In this document: positions 17,665 to 29,164 of the stretch, piece by piece
Numbering within the stretch: position 1 is the first letter of the stretch
How the letters are laid out: every line of letters starts with the position of its first letter
From: Legionella clemsonensis
Lineage (GTDB): Bacteria; Pseudomonadota; Gammaproteobacteria; Legionellales; Legionellaceae
Direction: 5' to 3'
Length of the DNA stretch: 64,000 nucleotides
Assembly: GCF_002240035.1 (NCBI RefSeq)
Contig: NZ_CP016397.1
Span: forward strand, 788,001-852,000
Made by a program: the position numbers and the translations under genes
The notes under the pieces: model-generated
What the model was told of the DNA's origin: nothing
Database searches by the model: none
Seen by the model: only the letters and a program-made list of their open reading frames with translations

Positions 17665-18449
17665 TAGTCATCCAGTTTAGCCGCCACGGTATGTCCAAAC
17701 TGGACAAATTTAGCTTGGTTCTCAAGTAAAAAATGACTTATTAAATAGCCGCCAATCAAAACACCCAAGGCAAGAATAGTGCTAATTATCAGTGGCTTAT
17801 AGTTCTTGGAAAAATTAACCACGTGTTTTTGCTCTTTAAACAAATGATGTGATTTATTAACACGATATTGTTTGATTAACTGATATAATTCTTCAATTAA
17901 ATCATCTAGGACCTGCCTTCCATCTGTACGGCCGTGTTGTTCACCTTCAAAACCGGTAATTAAACAGTAGTAAGCCAATTCAATCAGATCCAGATATTGA
18001 TTAGGTCTTTCCTTGATGTATTTGACAATATCAAAAAAGCGTTGCTGTGGCCCTACATCATCATGAGAAGAAGGCGTGAATGCTTTAAATTCGGCTATTT
18101 TTCCATACAGGCGCAAATAATTTTTGCCTAATAATTCATCAATTGTAGCACATAACAAATAGTGAGCGATGGCATCAAATTCTTCCGTATAGGTTTTGCC
18201 ACTTAAGCGACTATGAAAAGCCCGCAATTCATGATCAATATTTTCACGAATACTATTAATAGGAGGAAGTGTGGGCGTTACATACAAACGTTCGAGAAGT
18301 GAAAGCAGAGGACCTGCTGCAGCAACTAGCGGATTGGTGGTAAAAGGCGCAATAAACAATTTAGAGCGATAATAGCCTTGAGGCATTTTTTGGGCGCCAG
18401 GTAATGACAGTCGGTTCACAATAGAGGCCGAAAAGCGTTCGGCTGTCAT
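17664..18449 (-). CDS. icmH: IcmH/DotU, Dot/Icm inner-membrane protein
   Basis: A 261-residue protein when started at the ATG with top base 18449, which has GGAG about eight bases upstream; the open frame extends 13 codons further but that part looks untranslated. The length equals that of L. pneumophila IcmH. It is a DotU/TssL-family protein: a cytoplasmic helical domain (about 30-205, with YYCLITGFEG near the end) and one C-terminal membrane helix (about 220-245). It partners IcmF in anchoring the secretion complex and is the first gene of the icmH-icmF unit. Confidence 0.95.
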   Translation of the reverse strand: MTAERFSASIVNRLSLPGAQKMPQGYYRSKLFIAPFTTNPLVAAAGPLLSLLERLYVTPTLPPINSIRENIDHELRAFHSRLSGKTYTEEFDAIAHYLLCATIDELLGKNYLRLYGKIAEFKAFTPSSHDDVGPQQRFFDIVKYIKERPNQYLDLIELAYYCLITGFEGEQHGRTDGRQVLDDLIEELYQLIKQYRVNKSHHLFKEQKHVVNFSKNYKPLIISTILALGVLIGGYLISHFLLENQAKFVQFGHTVAAKLDD

Positions 18450-18612
18450 GGCTTCACTCCGAAAAAGGTAATGTACGTTCACTATCACTCAATACTCTGA
18501 CAAAATCGCTGCAAAATATAAAACTGTTGATGTGATTGTCGAGTTAAGATAATACGTTATCTAAACTTGCTTGACAATTGGTTTCATACAGCTATACAAC
18601 AATCAATCACCT

Positions 18613-19100
18613 TTAAATTTCATTTAGTAGCTGGCCAAAATGGCGCTTAATCCATTCTTGACCAATCCATTCAAAGGCATCATTAAGAAAGTCAGCTAGT
18701 TCTTCTGGACTGAGTTCATGTTCAGATCCAACAGGTTCAATATTATGGTGAAAATAGTGACCAAAATAATGTTCGCAGAATGCTACATAATCCTCTGTAT
18801 GCAATATAAATGCATGCCAAATTTTATCCAAGGTCAACAACGGCCCAAATAAATAGGTCGATTTGTTATACGTTTTTCGATAAGCATTTAACCATAGCCA
18901 GGCCAGAAGATCAGAAAGCAACTGCTGGCCTTCTTCATGGGAAAATGCGGTATAGTAATGGCAAAAATAACGAACTACTTGCTCATTTTCATAAGCAAGC
19001 AGGTCTTGAAGAGGAGGTAATTTCACCGACAACAAGTTTTTTGTAAAGCTTGTTGGGTTAGCTGACGAACGAGACGACAAATTATTTCTTCTTTGGACAT
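18613..19100 (-). CDS. GRDP/DUF1399-like small protein, probably frameshifted near its N-terminus
   Basis: The C-terminal 130 residues carry LDKIWHAFILHTEDY and a following YFGHYFHH, the hallmarks of glycine-rich-domain (GRDP, DUF1399-like) proteins; the function of the family in bacteria is not known. The uninterrupted frame starts at 19161 with an unconvincing N-terminus. A better start is the ATG at top base 19100, which has GGAGA upstream and encodes a helical MSKEEIICRLVRQL; that frame fails at a run of six T (plus strand 19037-19042). One added base joins it to the main frame and gives 162 residues. This is the second of three apparent single-base homopolymer deletions in the window. 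Confidence 0.65.
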
Positions 19101-19280
19101 AGAGGTCTCCATGGTAAGAATACAGTGTATTTGAACACCCTATTAGGTGGAAATCAATCAAAATTAGCCCAGACAGAGTAAATGCTTACTATGTTGAGCA
19201 TCACAAACGAACCTACATACCTACTTCGTTATTAAGCCCATATCCTGAATTTCAGGATAATGGGGCTAATAAGTTAGTCG

Positions 19281-22200
19281 CTATAAAGAGGAGCGGAGAG
19301 TATTGTTTTGATTTCTTATTTCTTCCTCAGTTAGTTCGATATATCGATCGAGTATGCTGGCGGATGTGGTTCTACCCCAAGCTCCTTTAAAAATTGAATT
19401 GTTTCGATGTTCGCAAAATAAAGGCAACGTTCTGGCTTTTTTTAGAGCAGTGAGTTGCGTTTGAATATCGGGAAGTTCAGTGACTTCAACTCTTAAAGTG
19501 TTCAAAGCACGTTTCCTGAATTCTGCTAAGGTATTTCGCCAGGAGGTTGTGTTTTTTATACCAAAGAAACTATCAAAGCGAGGATTTCGGTGCTCATTCA
19601 ATGCGGTAATTTCTTTAATGGCATTGTAGAGAGAGGAGAACTCATCGATAGAGAGTTGTCTGGCTTTAACTTCATCCAGCAGAATTTTTTGCTTTTCTGT
19701 TTTTGATTTTCCTTTCTCAATGGCGGCAATAATGTCAGAAAGTTGGTTCGAGGCTGGTTTTTTCTTACCCATCTCCACATTATCACTCAACGCTGTATCA
19801 GTAGAATGGTTTACAGGGGGCATTAGAGAATTAGCCGGAGGCATTATAGTGGGCTCTGGAGCTGTCTCATTAGTTGGTTTAAGAATATTGGTTACCAATC
19901 CAGCTTCAGTTACCTTAAAGGGAAGATCAAACATTGCAACAACTTCGGTGAGTTTAAGCCGCTGTTGAGTCTCATCTTGTAACAATTTAGAATCACCAAG
20001 CTTAGCTAAAAATTCTTTAGCCAAACCTTTCTCTTGCAGGGTGAAAAGCAGGGAAGCAAAATTATTTTTTTCTTCAGCACTAGCCTTTTGATATAACAGG
20101 AACACTCGCTGAAGAATTAAAGTTAACTCATTGACATCAATCACTCCGTAGGATGCAGAGCTCTCTTGTAATTTACTCGCCTGAAGCGCATATAAGTCGT
20201 GATAAAGTGTTAACATGGGGATTAGACGAGCGACGATGACTTGCTCATCAGTTGGCTCAACGGGTGCAAATTCAGCGCCCGTCGTTGCAGTCAATAATAA
20301 TTTTGGACCGTACATGACCATAACAGCAGGTTTATCAGTTTCATAGGTATTTCTGTTAAGAAATTCAATTAACTCGTCCTGTATTGACTTTGGTAGTTTA
20401 TTAACTGCTGCCTCAATGCTTCTAACAAACAATCGAGTATGTGCATCGTAAATCCCATGCTCAGAGATAGTTTGTTGCTTGGTTTGAACATTAATTGCTG
20501 TCTTAAATAAATGGCAACGCAGCATTTGTGCAAGACGTGTTTTAGCAAGAAGTGCAGGCTCTTGAGCGTTTTCCTGAACAGCAATTTCTGGAATAGCCTG
20601 CGCTAATTTTTGACGATAACGATGATAGGCTTCACTACTGGCTTTTTCACCCAGTCCTTCTTCTGCTACCTCCAATAAGGTTTCATAAAGCAGATTAATC
20701 TTGATGTGGATCTCTGGACTGAAGCCTCCAGTGATACTGGCGTATGAATCTAGAGGTGCTGCACCAAAAATATCATAACAGTGATGGGCAAAGATGAGTT
20801 TTGCTTTTTCAGGGTCTTGTTGATAGGCTTTAAAAAATAAATCCAGGCCTTTTTTAACGCCGATAAAAGGGATTTCTCCTTGAACAATTTGTGCGATATT
20901 GGTTTCATTACATAGAGAAATTAATTCATCACAAACTGCAAACGTTTCTCTATCTTTTATTTCAGTGGTGGGACCACCCCAAATAAGGAATTCGGTTCGC
21001 GAACAGCTTTTTAGCTTTGATCCTGCTATTGCATACACTTCAAGTGCTGCATCGTGATCAACATGTTCTTTTGCCTGGTTGAATTCTTCGTCATCAACCT
21101 CTTGTACTTCTCCATTAGATTCTAATTGATAGCATTTATTGTCAATAATGACATAATAAATTCCCTGCTTATTCATCCTGACCGCATTCTTAATCACATC
21201 GCCTTTGCCTGCATCATGAATAGCAAGGTGCAACAGAAAGGCTTCCTTGTAGGAAGGTTTTTGGGCACTTAAACTGAGTAAGGCTTTATATTGTTCAGTC
21301 ATTCCAAAAATACCGCGAGGGAATGGAATAGTCAGATGACCACTAAGCGCTGAAATCGCATATAACATACTGTTTCCGGTGCGCTTAAACTCAACCCCCA
21401 GTATGTCTTTTTCTTTGAGCAATTCCCTTACTCTATCTGTATATAAAAACATTTTTCTGCAATCATTTAATAGTGCAGTGGTTAATGGAGAAAATTTTTT
21501 CTCAGGAGAAACCTGCTGTAGGGCTTTTTGCAAACTTGCTACTGTTGATTCGGTTAACGCAAATTTCATTTTTTGTATGAATTCAGCTAAATCTTTAATC
21601 CATTTTAGTAAGTCATCATTTAACATCGACTTATCGTCTAAATATTCACCCCAGGTGATTAGTGCACCTATAAAATCATGCAGGCCCTTTGCTTGCTGGG
21701 TAGTGAATCTGGCGATGGAGCATTCAGCATTTTCTTGACCTAAAAGATATTGGGTATCCTCGCTTAAAAGCTCATCCTGCATGATCAGGGCTAACTGGCT
21801 TTGTAATTCTTTAAGGCTTGCCAACGTCCAGAGGCTTTTAATTTCCTTTTCTAAAGCTTCTAATGGTTCAGGCTCACTGTTGGCTGTGTTCTTCAATTCA
21901 AAAAGCCGTGCTTTCAATTGCAAAATAGTTTTATAACTTGTTTGTAATGAGACTAGCGCTTTTTTCTTCTCAACCGGCAAGGCCTCTATCGCTAAAAAAT
22001 GAAGCAGGGAAGTGAAGAAAATATTATCCAGCTCTTTACCGTAAGTAAAAAATTGCTGTTCTGTACCTAATTTAACATCCTTTTCTTGTGCCTCTACCGT
22101 AGCGTCAATTAATACCCCCGTGCTACCTACCATACGTAAACTAAGCTGTTGAGCCGGAGTGTTTTCCACGCTGGTAAAAAGCATCTCTTTTTTGAGTTTT

Positions 22201-23141
22201 GGTAGCCCAAGTTTTTCCCATTGTCCCAGTTCAAGTAAAACTGCCAAAGAACAAACCACATCATGAGGCCAAAATGCATGGTATTTAGAATGTTTTAAAA
22301 AGGCTACTATGCCGGACAACAACGATTCGGAATACTGTGCTGCATGAAGCGGGTAAGCACGAGCCATAATTTCTGAAAAGCTCGCTAGCCAGGTTTTCGA
22401 ATTATATTGGGGTAATGTTCGAGTCGTTTCCGAAACCACATGCAAACCATTTAGTTTCATTATATTGATAATTGCTTGAGGTGCTTTATGCGGGTCAGTA
22501 ATGCGAGCATTATAGGGGAAACGTGGATTTGCTATTTTTGACTCATATTCTGAATGAGAATAGGATCTGTTATAACCCATCGTTGTCAGGCTAAAATTGT
22601 TCTGCTGCTCAGCGGGAATTGTAGTAATAAAATCACTAACCGCATCGAAAGCAGCTATACTAACCAGTGCTGCGCCTTCAGGTACTGTTTTTTGCAGTTT
22701 CTCAACCCATGAAGTTGAGTCTCCCAATAAACAAAGTGACTTATCAGCATCTGATTTAGCATAATATTGTTCTACTTCTTCATTAGGATAAAAGGCAAAA
22801 CTGTCTGTCTCGTGATGATAGAATTTTTGTTTTTCTTCATCAAAAGAGTAATAGGTTGTCTTAGAACCCACAATAATCGTTGGAAAAGCTTCAGGCGGTA
22901 AGGTTAATTGTTGTTGAAGTTTGGCAAGCTCCATGGATAGATAAAGTGCTCGTAAACCATATTGTCCCTCAGGATGTTGAACTCCTTTGTTATCACAGGG
23001 TATTTCATCGGTAGTTACCAAATGGATAGGAGTTTCCACGGGAATAACGCCCGCTGATTTTGCTTGTAAAATGCTATGCACAGTTGCTAATAAATCATCA
23101 CCATCTTTGCCTGCATCCGTAAAAAAAACAATGGGCTTCAC
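19281..23141 (-). CDS. 1286-aa protein with nucleoside-hydrolase-like N-terminus and HD-like motif, probable effector
   Basis: No exact family recognised. The first 300 residues resemble inosine-uridine nucleoside hydrolases: an Asp cluster DAGKDGDD at 9-16 near the N-terminus, a PYNARITDP segment like the family's Asn/Asp sugar-binding strand, and a late HDVVCSLAVL like the closing metal-binding Asp. Around residues 642-697 there is HDAGK (H642, D643) and a second DHD (695-697), reminiscent of HD-type phosphohydrolases. The last 200 residues hold a Pro-rich linker and a helical, charged end. It has no signal peptide. Start ATG 23141 follows AGGAGAAAA. Size, mosaic structure and genomic setting suggest a Dot/Icm effector acting on nucleotides; this is inference. 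Confidence 0.7.
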   Translation of the reverse strand: MKPIVFFTDAGKDGDDLLATVHSILQAKSAGVIPVETPIHLVTTDEIPCDNKGVQHPEGQYGLRALYLSMELAKLQQQLTLPPEAFPTIIVGSKTTYYSFDEEKQKFYHHETDSFAFYPNEEVEQYYAKSDADKSLCLLGDSTSWVEKLQKTVPEGAALVSIAAFDAVSDFITTIPAEQQNNFSLTTMGYNRSYSHSEYESKIANPRFPYNARITDPHKAPQAIINIMKLNGLHVVSETTRTLPQYNSKTWLASFSEIMARAYPLHAAQYSESLLSGIVAFLKHSKYHAFWPHDVVCSLAVLLELGQWEKLGLPKLKKEMLFTSVENTPAQQLSLRMVGSTGVLIDATVEAQEKDVKLGTEQQFFTYGKELDNIFFTSLLHFLAIEALPVEKKKALVSLQTSYKTILQLKARLFELKNTANSEPEPLEALEKEIKSLWTLASLKELQSQLALIMQDELLSEDTQYLLGQENAECSIARFTTQQAKGLHDFIGALITWGEYLDDKSMLNDDLLKWIKDLAEFIQKMKFALTESTVASLQKALQQVSPEKKFSPLTTALLNDCRKMFLYTDRVRELLKEKDILGVEFKRTGNSMLYAISALSGHLTIPFPRGIFGMTEQYKALLSLSAQKPSYKEAFLLHLAIHDAGKGDVIKNAVRMNKQGIYYVIIDNKCYQLESNGEVQEVDDEEFNQAKEHVDHDAALEVYAIAGSKLKSCSRTEFLIWGGPTTEIKDRETFAVCDELISLCNETNIAQIVQGEIPFIGVKKGLDLFFKAYQQDPEKAKLIFAHHCYDIFGAAPLDSYASITGGFSPEIHIKINLLYETLLEVAEEGLGEKASSEAYHRYRQKLAQAIPEIAVQENAQEPALLAKTRLAQMLRCHLFKTAINVQTKQQTISEHGIYDAHTRLFVRSIEAAVNKLPKSIQDELIEFLNRNTYETDKPAVMVMYGPKLLLTATTGAEFAPVEPTDEQVIVARLIPMLTLYHDLYALQASKLQESSASYGVIDVNELTLILQRVFLLYQKASAEEKNNFASLLFTLQEKGLAKEFLAKLGDSKLLQDETQQRLKLTEVVAMFDLPFKVTEAGLVTNILKPTNETAPEPTIMPPANSLMPPVNHSTDTALSDNVEMGKKKPASNQLSDIIAAIEKGKSKTEKQKILLDEVKARQLSIDEFSSLYNAIKEITALNEHRNPRFDSFFGIKNTTSWRNTLAEFRKRALNTLRVEVTELPDIQTQLTALKKARTLPLFCEHRNNSIFKGAWGRTTSASILDRYIELTEEEIRNQNNTLRSSL

Positions 23142-23249
23142 CTATTTTCTCCTAAATATTTAAAAATAAAAAATGTCCATTTTTACCATATTGAATTTTA
23201 AAAATAAACAAAAAGATTTATTATCAGGCAAGAGAGTATCATTTTGAAT

Positions 23250-23597
23250 AAATTTCACACTATCATCTTGCACAAATTACCGTCAATCCTGAGCAAAGCG
23301 AAGGATCCCCCGGCAGATAAATCCCGCTCTTTGAACGAAGATCCTTCAAGCGACGGTGTCGCTTTCAGGATGACGTGTTGGAGTCTTTTGTCTATTTACC
23401 TCTCGTCATCCAGAATGCGGCAAAGCCGCATGATCTTCTGTAGTAGAACCCTATCCCTTATTGAGGATCCTTCTTTGCTCCCAAAGACGTACGTCATGTC
23501 GAACGTAGTGAGACATCTTCTGATACAAAGGAGATCAACTATGTTCGGGATGACGTGCGTCTTTTTTGATGTTGCCTCAATGTGGTGGGGATAATCA
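23250..23597. repeat. Dispersed non-coding repeat, related to the 36.4-37.6 kb tandem repeat
   Basis: The 600-base gap before ahpC contains pieces matching the later tandem repeat: the TTGCACAAATTACCGTCA segment, the CAAGCGACG-GTGTCGCTTTCAGGATGACG inverted pair, the AATGCGGCAAAGCCGCAT palindrome, the CCAAAGACGTACGTCATGTC stretch and the closing TTTTTTGATGTTGCC. It is a diverged copy of about 350 bases. The open frame inside it is a by-product of the repeat. The remaining 23600-23756 part holds the ahpC leader. Confidence 0.8.
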
Positions 23598-23756
23598 GGA
23601 TTGCTTTTTATTACTTTAAAGAAAGTATGATGTGTGGCCTGTAATTTGCTGATACATTAATCGATTTTTCCTATCAATACTATAAAAATATTTGATTTTA
23701 CTTATTAAATGGCAAAGGCTACATTAAAGAGGACAGCAAAAATTAGGAGAAGAAAA

Positions 23757-24296
23757 ATGATTAGTGTAGGCAGCAAATTTCCTGAATTTCATTTAAAAGC
23801 CACCGTAAGTAATGAGGTGCCTAATGCCTTTAAAGTGATTTCAAACGAAACCTACCAAGGTAAATGGTTAGTAATTTTTTTCTGGCCAAAAGATTTTACC
23901 TTTGTATGTCCCACCGAAATTGCAGAATTTGGCAAATTAAATAACGAATTTCAGGACCGCGATACACAAGTACTAGGTGCGAGTATCGATAGTGAATTTG
24001 TTCATTTAGCCTGGCGTAATCAACATCCTGATTTACATGACTTACCTTTTCCTATGTTAGCGGATATCAAACGTGAATTGAGTCAGTCCCTGGGTATTCT
24101 TGATGAGAAAGAAGGTGTTTCACAACGCGCTACTTTTATTGTAGATCCTGAGGGAGTAATACGATTTGTAATGGTCACTGATTTAAATGTAGGACGCAAT
24201 CCGCAAGAAGTGTTACGGGTGCTGGACGCTTTACAAACAGATGAGCTCTGCCCTTGTAATTGGAAAAAGGGAGAAGAGACCATTCACATCGAATAA
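23757..24296 (+). CDS. ahpC: AhpC-type 2-Cys peroxiredoxin
   Basis: A 179-residue thioredoxin-fold peroxidase that reduces hydrogen peroxide, organic peroxides and peroxynitrite. The peroxidatic Cys51 lies in FTFVCPTE. The C-terminal DELCPCNW supplies Cys165 and Cys167, a CxC-type ending like that of mycobacterial AhpC, which is recycled by AhpD. The frame is open further upstream, but ATG 23757 has AGGAGAAG just before it and gives the normal length. ahpD follows 67 bases later, matching the Legionella ahpC2-ahpD operon. Confidence 0.93.
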   Translation: MISVGSKFPEFHLKATVSNEVPNAFKVISNETYQGKWLVIFFWPKDFTFVCPTEIAEFGKLNNEFQDRDTQVLGASIDSEFVHLAWRNQHPDLHDLPFPMLADIKRELSQSLGILDEKEGVSQRATFIVDPEGVIRFVMVTDLNVGRNPQEVLRVLDALQTDELCPCNWKKGEETIHIE

Positions 24297-24363
24297 GCCG
24301 CTAGTGAATGACTAACAACCTTGATGTGAATTTGCGTCAAGATGCATAATAAAGGATAGAATC

Positions 24364-24876
24364 ATGCTTGAAAACATTAAACAGCAATTACCTGAATTTG
24401 CTAAAGATATGCGAATTAATTTAGGAAAAGTACTTGATTTAACGCAAACGGATGGATTGAGTGAACAACAAATTGTAGGCAGCGCTCTTGCTGTAGCTTT
24501 TCATTTGGGAAACCAGCCCTTGTTAGAGGAGTTACTTGCTTTACCTCATGCAGAGTCAATGAGTGAGAGTGCTAAACTTGCAGCGAGTTTAATGGCCATG
24601 ACAAATGTCTATTACCGCTTTGTCCATTTAAGCGAACAGCCAGAGTTGGCTCAAGTTCCTGCAGGACTGCGTATGCAGGGTATAATGAACCCAGGAGTGG
24701 ATCGTGCGACTTTTGAGATTTTATCATTAGCAGTCTCTATATTAAATGGTTGTGGGGCCTGCATTAGTGCTCATATGCGTCAACTTAAGGAGCATGGTTT
24801 TTCAGCACAAGCTCTTTCTCGCATTGGTCGCATTAGTGCTGTTCTTCACAGTACAGTCGTAACGCTCGAACTATAA
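24364..24876 (+). CDS. ahpD: AhpD-type alkylhydroperoxidase
   Basis: A 170-residue all-helical AhpD-fold protein with the active-site CGACISAHM motif (two Cys three apart plus the proton-relay His). AhpD relays electrons to AhpC, replacing AhpF, which is not seen here. AAAGGATAG precedes ATG 24364. The gene forms an operon with ahpC and ends just before a hairpin shared with convergent sodC. Confidence 0.92.
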   Translation: MLENIKQQLPEFAKDMRINLGKVLDLTQTDGLSEQQIVGSALAVAFHLGNQPLLEELLALPHAESMSESAKLAASLMAMTNVYYRFVHLSEQPELAQVPAGLRMQGIMNPGVDRATFEILSLAVSILNGCGACISAHMRQLKEHGFSAQALSRIGRISAVLHSTVVTLEL

Positions 24877-24881
24877 AAGGG

Positions 24882-24905
24882 GTTGCCCATCCTGGGATGG
24901 GCAAC
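24882..24905. terminator. Hairpin between convergent ahpD and sodC
   Basis: An 11-bp perfect stem (24882-24892 with 24895-24905) with a 2-base loop starts six bases after the ahpD stop. There is no strong T tract, so termination may be weak or Rho-assisted. Confidence 0.5.
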
Positions 24906-24949
24906 GCAGAAAACTTAAGTTTAACCAAAATAAGAGGGCATCAACACAC

Positions 24950-25435
24950 TTATTGAATGGGTCCGCAAGCGATTCTATCACCACCACCGCCTAAAGGTGG
25001 ATTGTCACTGTAAGTATCACCACCTTCGTGAACCATAACGGCCAATCCTTGAAGATCATTAGTTTTTAATCGTGGAGCCAGCACTGGAGTAGTTGCACTT
25101 CCATCAGCAGCTACATATAGCACTGGTAAATCACCTAAATGGCCTTTGCCATAGGGGCCCTGGTGGCTATCAGTTTTTTCAGGATCATAATGACCACCGG
25201 CATGTTTCCCTTTATCGCCGCAGTCGGCATGTTGGTGTAAGTGAAAACCATGTGGGCCAGGTGGTAGTGCATTGAGACTGGGAATAATTAATAAACCGTA
25301 ATCGGTATCTTTAAATAGCACCTTACCAATTTCTTTATTACCATTTGAGGTTGTATAAAGAATTGCTTCGACCTGACCAGCGTAACTGGTAGTGCCAAAA
25401 AGACTAACTAAAAGAAAAATAATTAATTTATTCAT
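24950..25435 (-). CDS. sodC: Periplasmic Cu/Zn superoxide dismutase
   Basis: A 161-residue precursor with a short signal peptide (about residues 1-19, ending SYAG). The mature part shows bacterial SodC features: [11 protein letters not shown] with Cu-binding His, a second HAGGHYDP zinc-loop segment with HLGDLP, the VMVHEGGD Cu ligand, and a final [10 protein letters not shown] with the Cys that closes the disulfide. It converts superoxide in the periplasm. It stands back to back with the ahpC-ahpD unit and is preceded on the same strand by a tiny open frame. Confidence 0.95.
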   Translation of the reverse strand: MNKLIIFLLVSLFGTTSYAGQVEAILYTTSNGNKEIGKVLFKDTDYGLLIIPSLNALPPGPHGFHLHQHADCGDKGKHAGGHYDPEKTDSHQGPYGKGHLGDLPVLYVAADGSATTPVLAPRLKTNDLQGLAVMVHEGGDTYSDNPPLGGGGDRIACGPIQ

Positions 25436-25482
25436 GATGCTCCCTGCGATATTTGTTTTAGGAATAGTAAATCATAACAAAT

Positions 25483-25629
25483 TTATCTGTTATTTTGTTC
25501 ACGCTTGCGGTTGGTTTCTTTCTTTTGGACATCACAAACATTTTTTGTTTGTTTTGTATTCGGTGATACATCACAAATGTTTTTTATCTCTTTAATTTCA
25601 GGGTGATCCTTTTTTTCATGTTTTTTCAT
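25483..25629 (-). CDS. Small hypothetical, 48-aa Lys-rich peptide
   Basis: The ATG at top base 25629 is preceded by TGGAG at good spacing and opens a 48-residue frame ending at TAA 25483. The product is strongly charged (many Lys, Glu, Asp, Asn) and contains a repeated pair, KNICDV and KNVCDV, about 15 residues apart, each with one Cys. It lies 47 bases upstream of sodC on the same strand and could be cotranscribed. I know no homologue; the ribosome site and internal repeat are the only support. Confidence 0.45.
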   Translation of the reverse strand: MKKHEKKDHPEIKEIKNICDVSPNTKQTKNVCDVQKKETNRKREQNNR

Positions 25630-25653
25630 AACATACTCCAGTCTGTTATTTAA

Positions 25654-27720
<2,067 letters not shown>

Positions 27721-27799
27721 TAGGGGTTATTCAAAGATCTGCGTATTCTAACGGGAACTTGTCTTTAGGTTGGAAGTAGAAATTAAAAGGATGTAATGA

Positions 27800-29092
27800 A
27801 TGAAATTTGATGTCTTGGTACTTGGTGGTGGGATTATAGGTGTGTCAGTAGCTACGCATTTGCAACTGCGTGGTCGTTCAGTTGCCTTGGTCGATTTAAA
27901 AACCCCGGGTAGTGAAACCTCATTTGGCAATGCAGGTTTAATTCAGCGGGAAGGTGTCTATCCTTATGGATTTCCAAGAGGGTTATCTTCGCTCGTTAAA
28001 TATGCATTTAATCGCTCGCCGGAGGTGAGATATCATCCTCGAACGCTAGTGAAACTCACTCCTTTTTTATGGCAGTACTGGTGTAATTCTCATCCTGTGC
28101 GACATGCCGAAATTGCGCGTTCCTATGCAACTTTAATTGAACATAGTGTTACTGAACATCATAAGTTGGCAGCGTTAGCTGGTGTGAGTCATCTAATAAG
28201 AACAGGAGGATGGCTAAAGGTTTTTCGTACTGCAAAAGTACAGGATATAGAAATCAAGTTTGCTGAAAAATGCCGCGATGAACATGACATCAAATTTGAA
28301 ATGCTAGATCCCCTTTTATTACGAAAACTTGAGCCCAATCTTGACCATTCTCTCCTAGGAGCTCTTCGTTATACGGAGTCTGAGACAGTGAGTGATCCAG
28401 GTGCATTGGTTAGGGCTTATGCTAATTATTTCAAAAAAATTGGCGGTTGCTTTTTCTGTGGCAATGCAAATACGCTGACTGAGAAATGGACAGTTAAAAC
28501 AGAACAAGGTGTTGTTAAAGCAGACTCAACGGTCATTACTTTGGGGCCATGGTCAGATCTACTGCTCTCCCGCCTTGGCTACCGTTTTCCACTGGCAGTT
28601 AAACGTGGCTATCATATGCATTATGAAGCAAAAGCTGATGCAAAGCTGTTTCATCCTGTTCTTGATATAGAAAATGGTTATGTAATGGCCCCAATGACAC
28701 GTGGAATTCGACTCACTACCGGTGCTGAATTTGCAGCACGAGATTCCAGAAAAACACCAGTGCAGCTCAATACAGTAGAGCCAATTGCACGCACACTTTT
28801 CCCTATCACCAAACGTCTTGATGAATTGCCCTGGATGGGATGTCGCCCTTGTACGCCTGATATGCTACCTATTATCGGACAAGCTCCTCGTCATGCTACA
28901 CTTTGGTTTGCCTTTGGACATGCGCATCATGGATTAACTTTAGGACCAGTTACCGGACGTTTACTTGCCGAAATGATCACCGGCGATGATTTAGTCACGG
29001 ATCCCATACCCTTTAGCCCCAGCCGTTTTAGTTCCTATAAAAATTTTCTTATAGCGCACAGAAGCAGTAACTTGCAAAAAGATATTCACTAA
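27800..29092 (+). CDS. DadA-like FAD-dependent amine/D-amino acid dehydrogenase
   Basis: A 430-residue DAO-family flavoprotein. The N-terminal FAD-binding GGGIIGVSVATHL fits GxGxxG, followed by SFGNAGLIQ as in D-amino acid dehydrogenases. A C-terminal FGHAHHGLTLGPVTG closes the FAD site. DadA oxidises D-amino acids to keto acids and passes electrons to the quinone pool. There is no racemase gene alongside. The start ATG has AAAAGGATG upstream. It is co-oriented with the FadH-like gene, perhaps in one transcript. Confidence 0.82.
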   Translation: MKFDVLVLGGGIIGVSVATHLQLRGRSVALVDLKTPGSETSFGNAGLIQREGVYPYGFPRGLSSLVKYAFNRSPEVRYHPRTLVKLTPFLWQYWCNSHPVRHAEIARSYATLIEHSVTEHHKLAALAGVSHLIRTGGWLKVFRTAKVQDIEIKFAEKCRDEHDIKFEMLDPLLLRKLEPNLDHSLLGALRYTESETVSDPGALVRAYANYFKKIGGCFFCGNANTLTEKWTVKTEQGVVKADSTVITLGPWSDLLLSRLGYRFPLAVKRGYHMHYEAKADAKLFHPVLDIENGYVMAPMTRGIRLTTGAEFAARDSRKTPVQLNTVEPIARTLFPITKRLDELPWMGCRPCTPDMLPIIGQAPRHATLWFAFGHAHHGLTLGPVTGRLLAEMITGDDLVTDPIPFSPSRFSSYKNFLIAHRSSNLQKDIH

Positions 29093-29164
29093 AAGGCTGA
29101 GAATTGCCCACCATTCCAATTGGTTGTGACTGATCACCAAAGTTTCTTGCAAAAAACCTTTTCC

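Noticed and set aside
23244-23594. 116-codon open frame before ahpC
   Set aside because: It follows the diverged copy of the same non-coding repeat.
25392-25595. 67-codon plus-strand frame overlapping sodC start
   Set aside because: It is antisense to sodC and to the small 48-codon frame, with no ribosome site.
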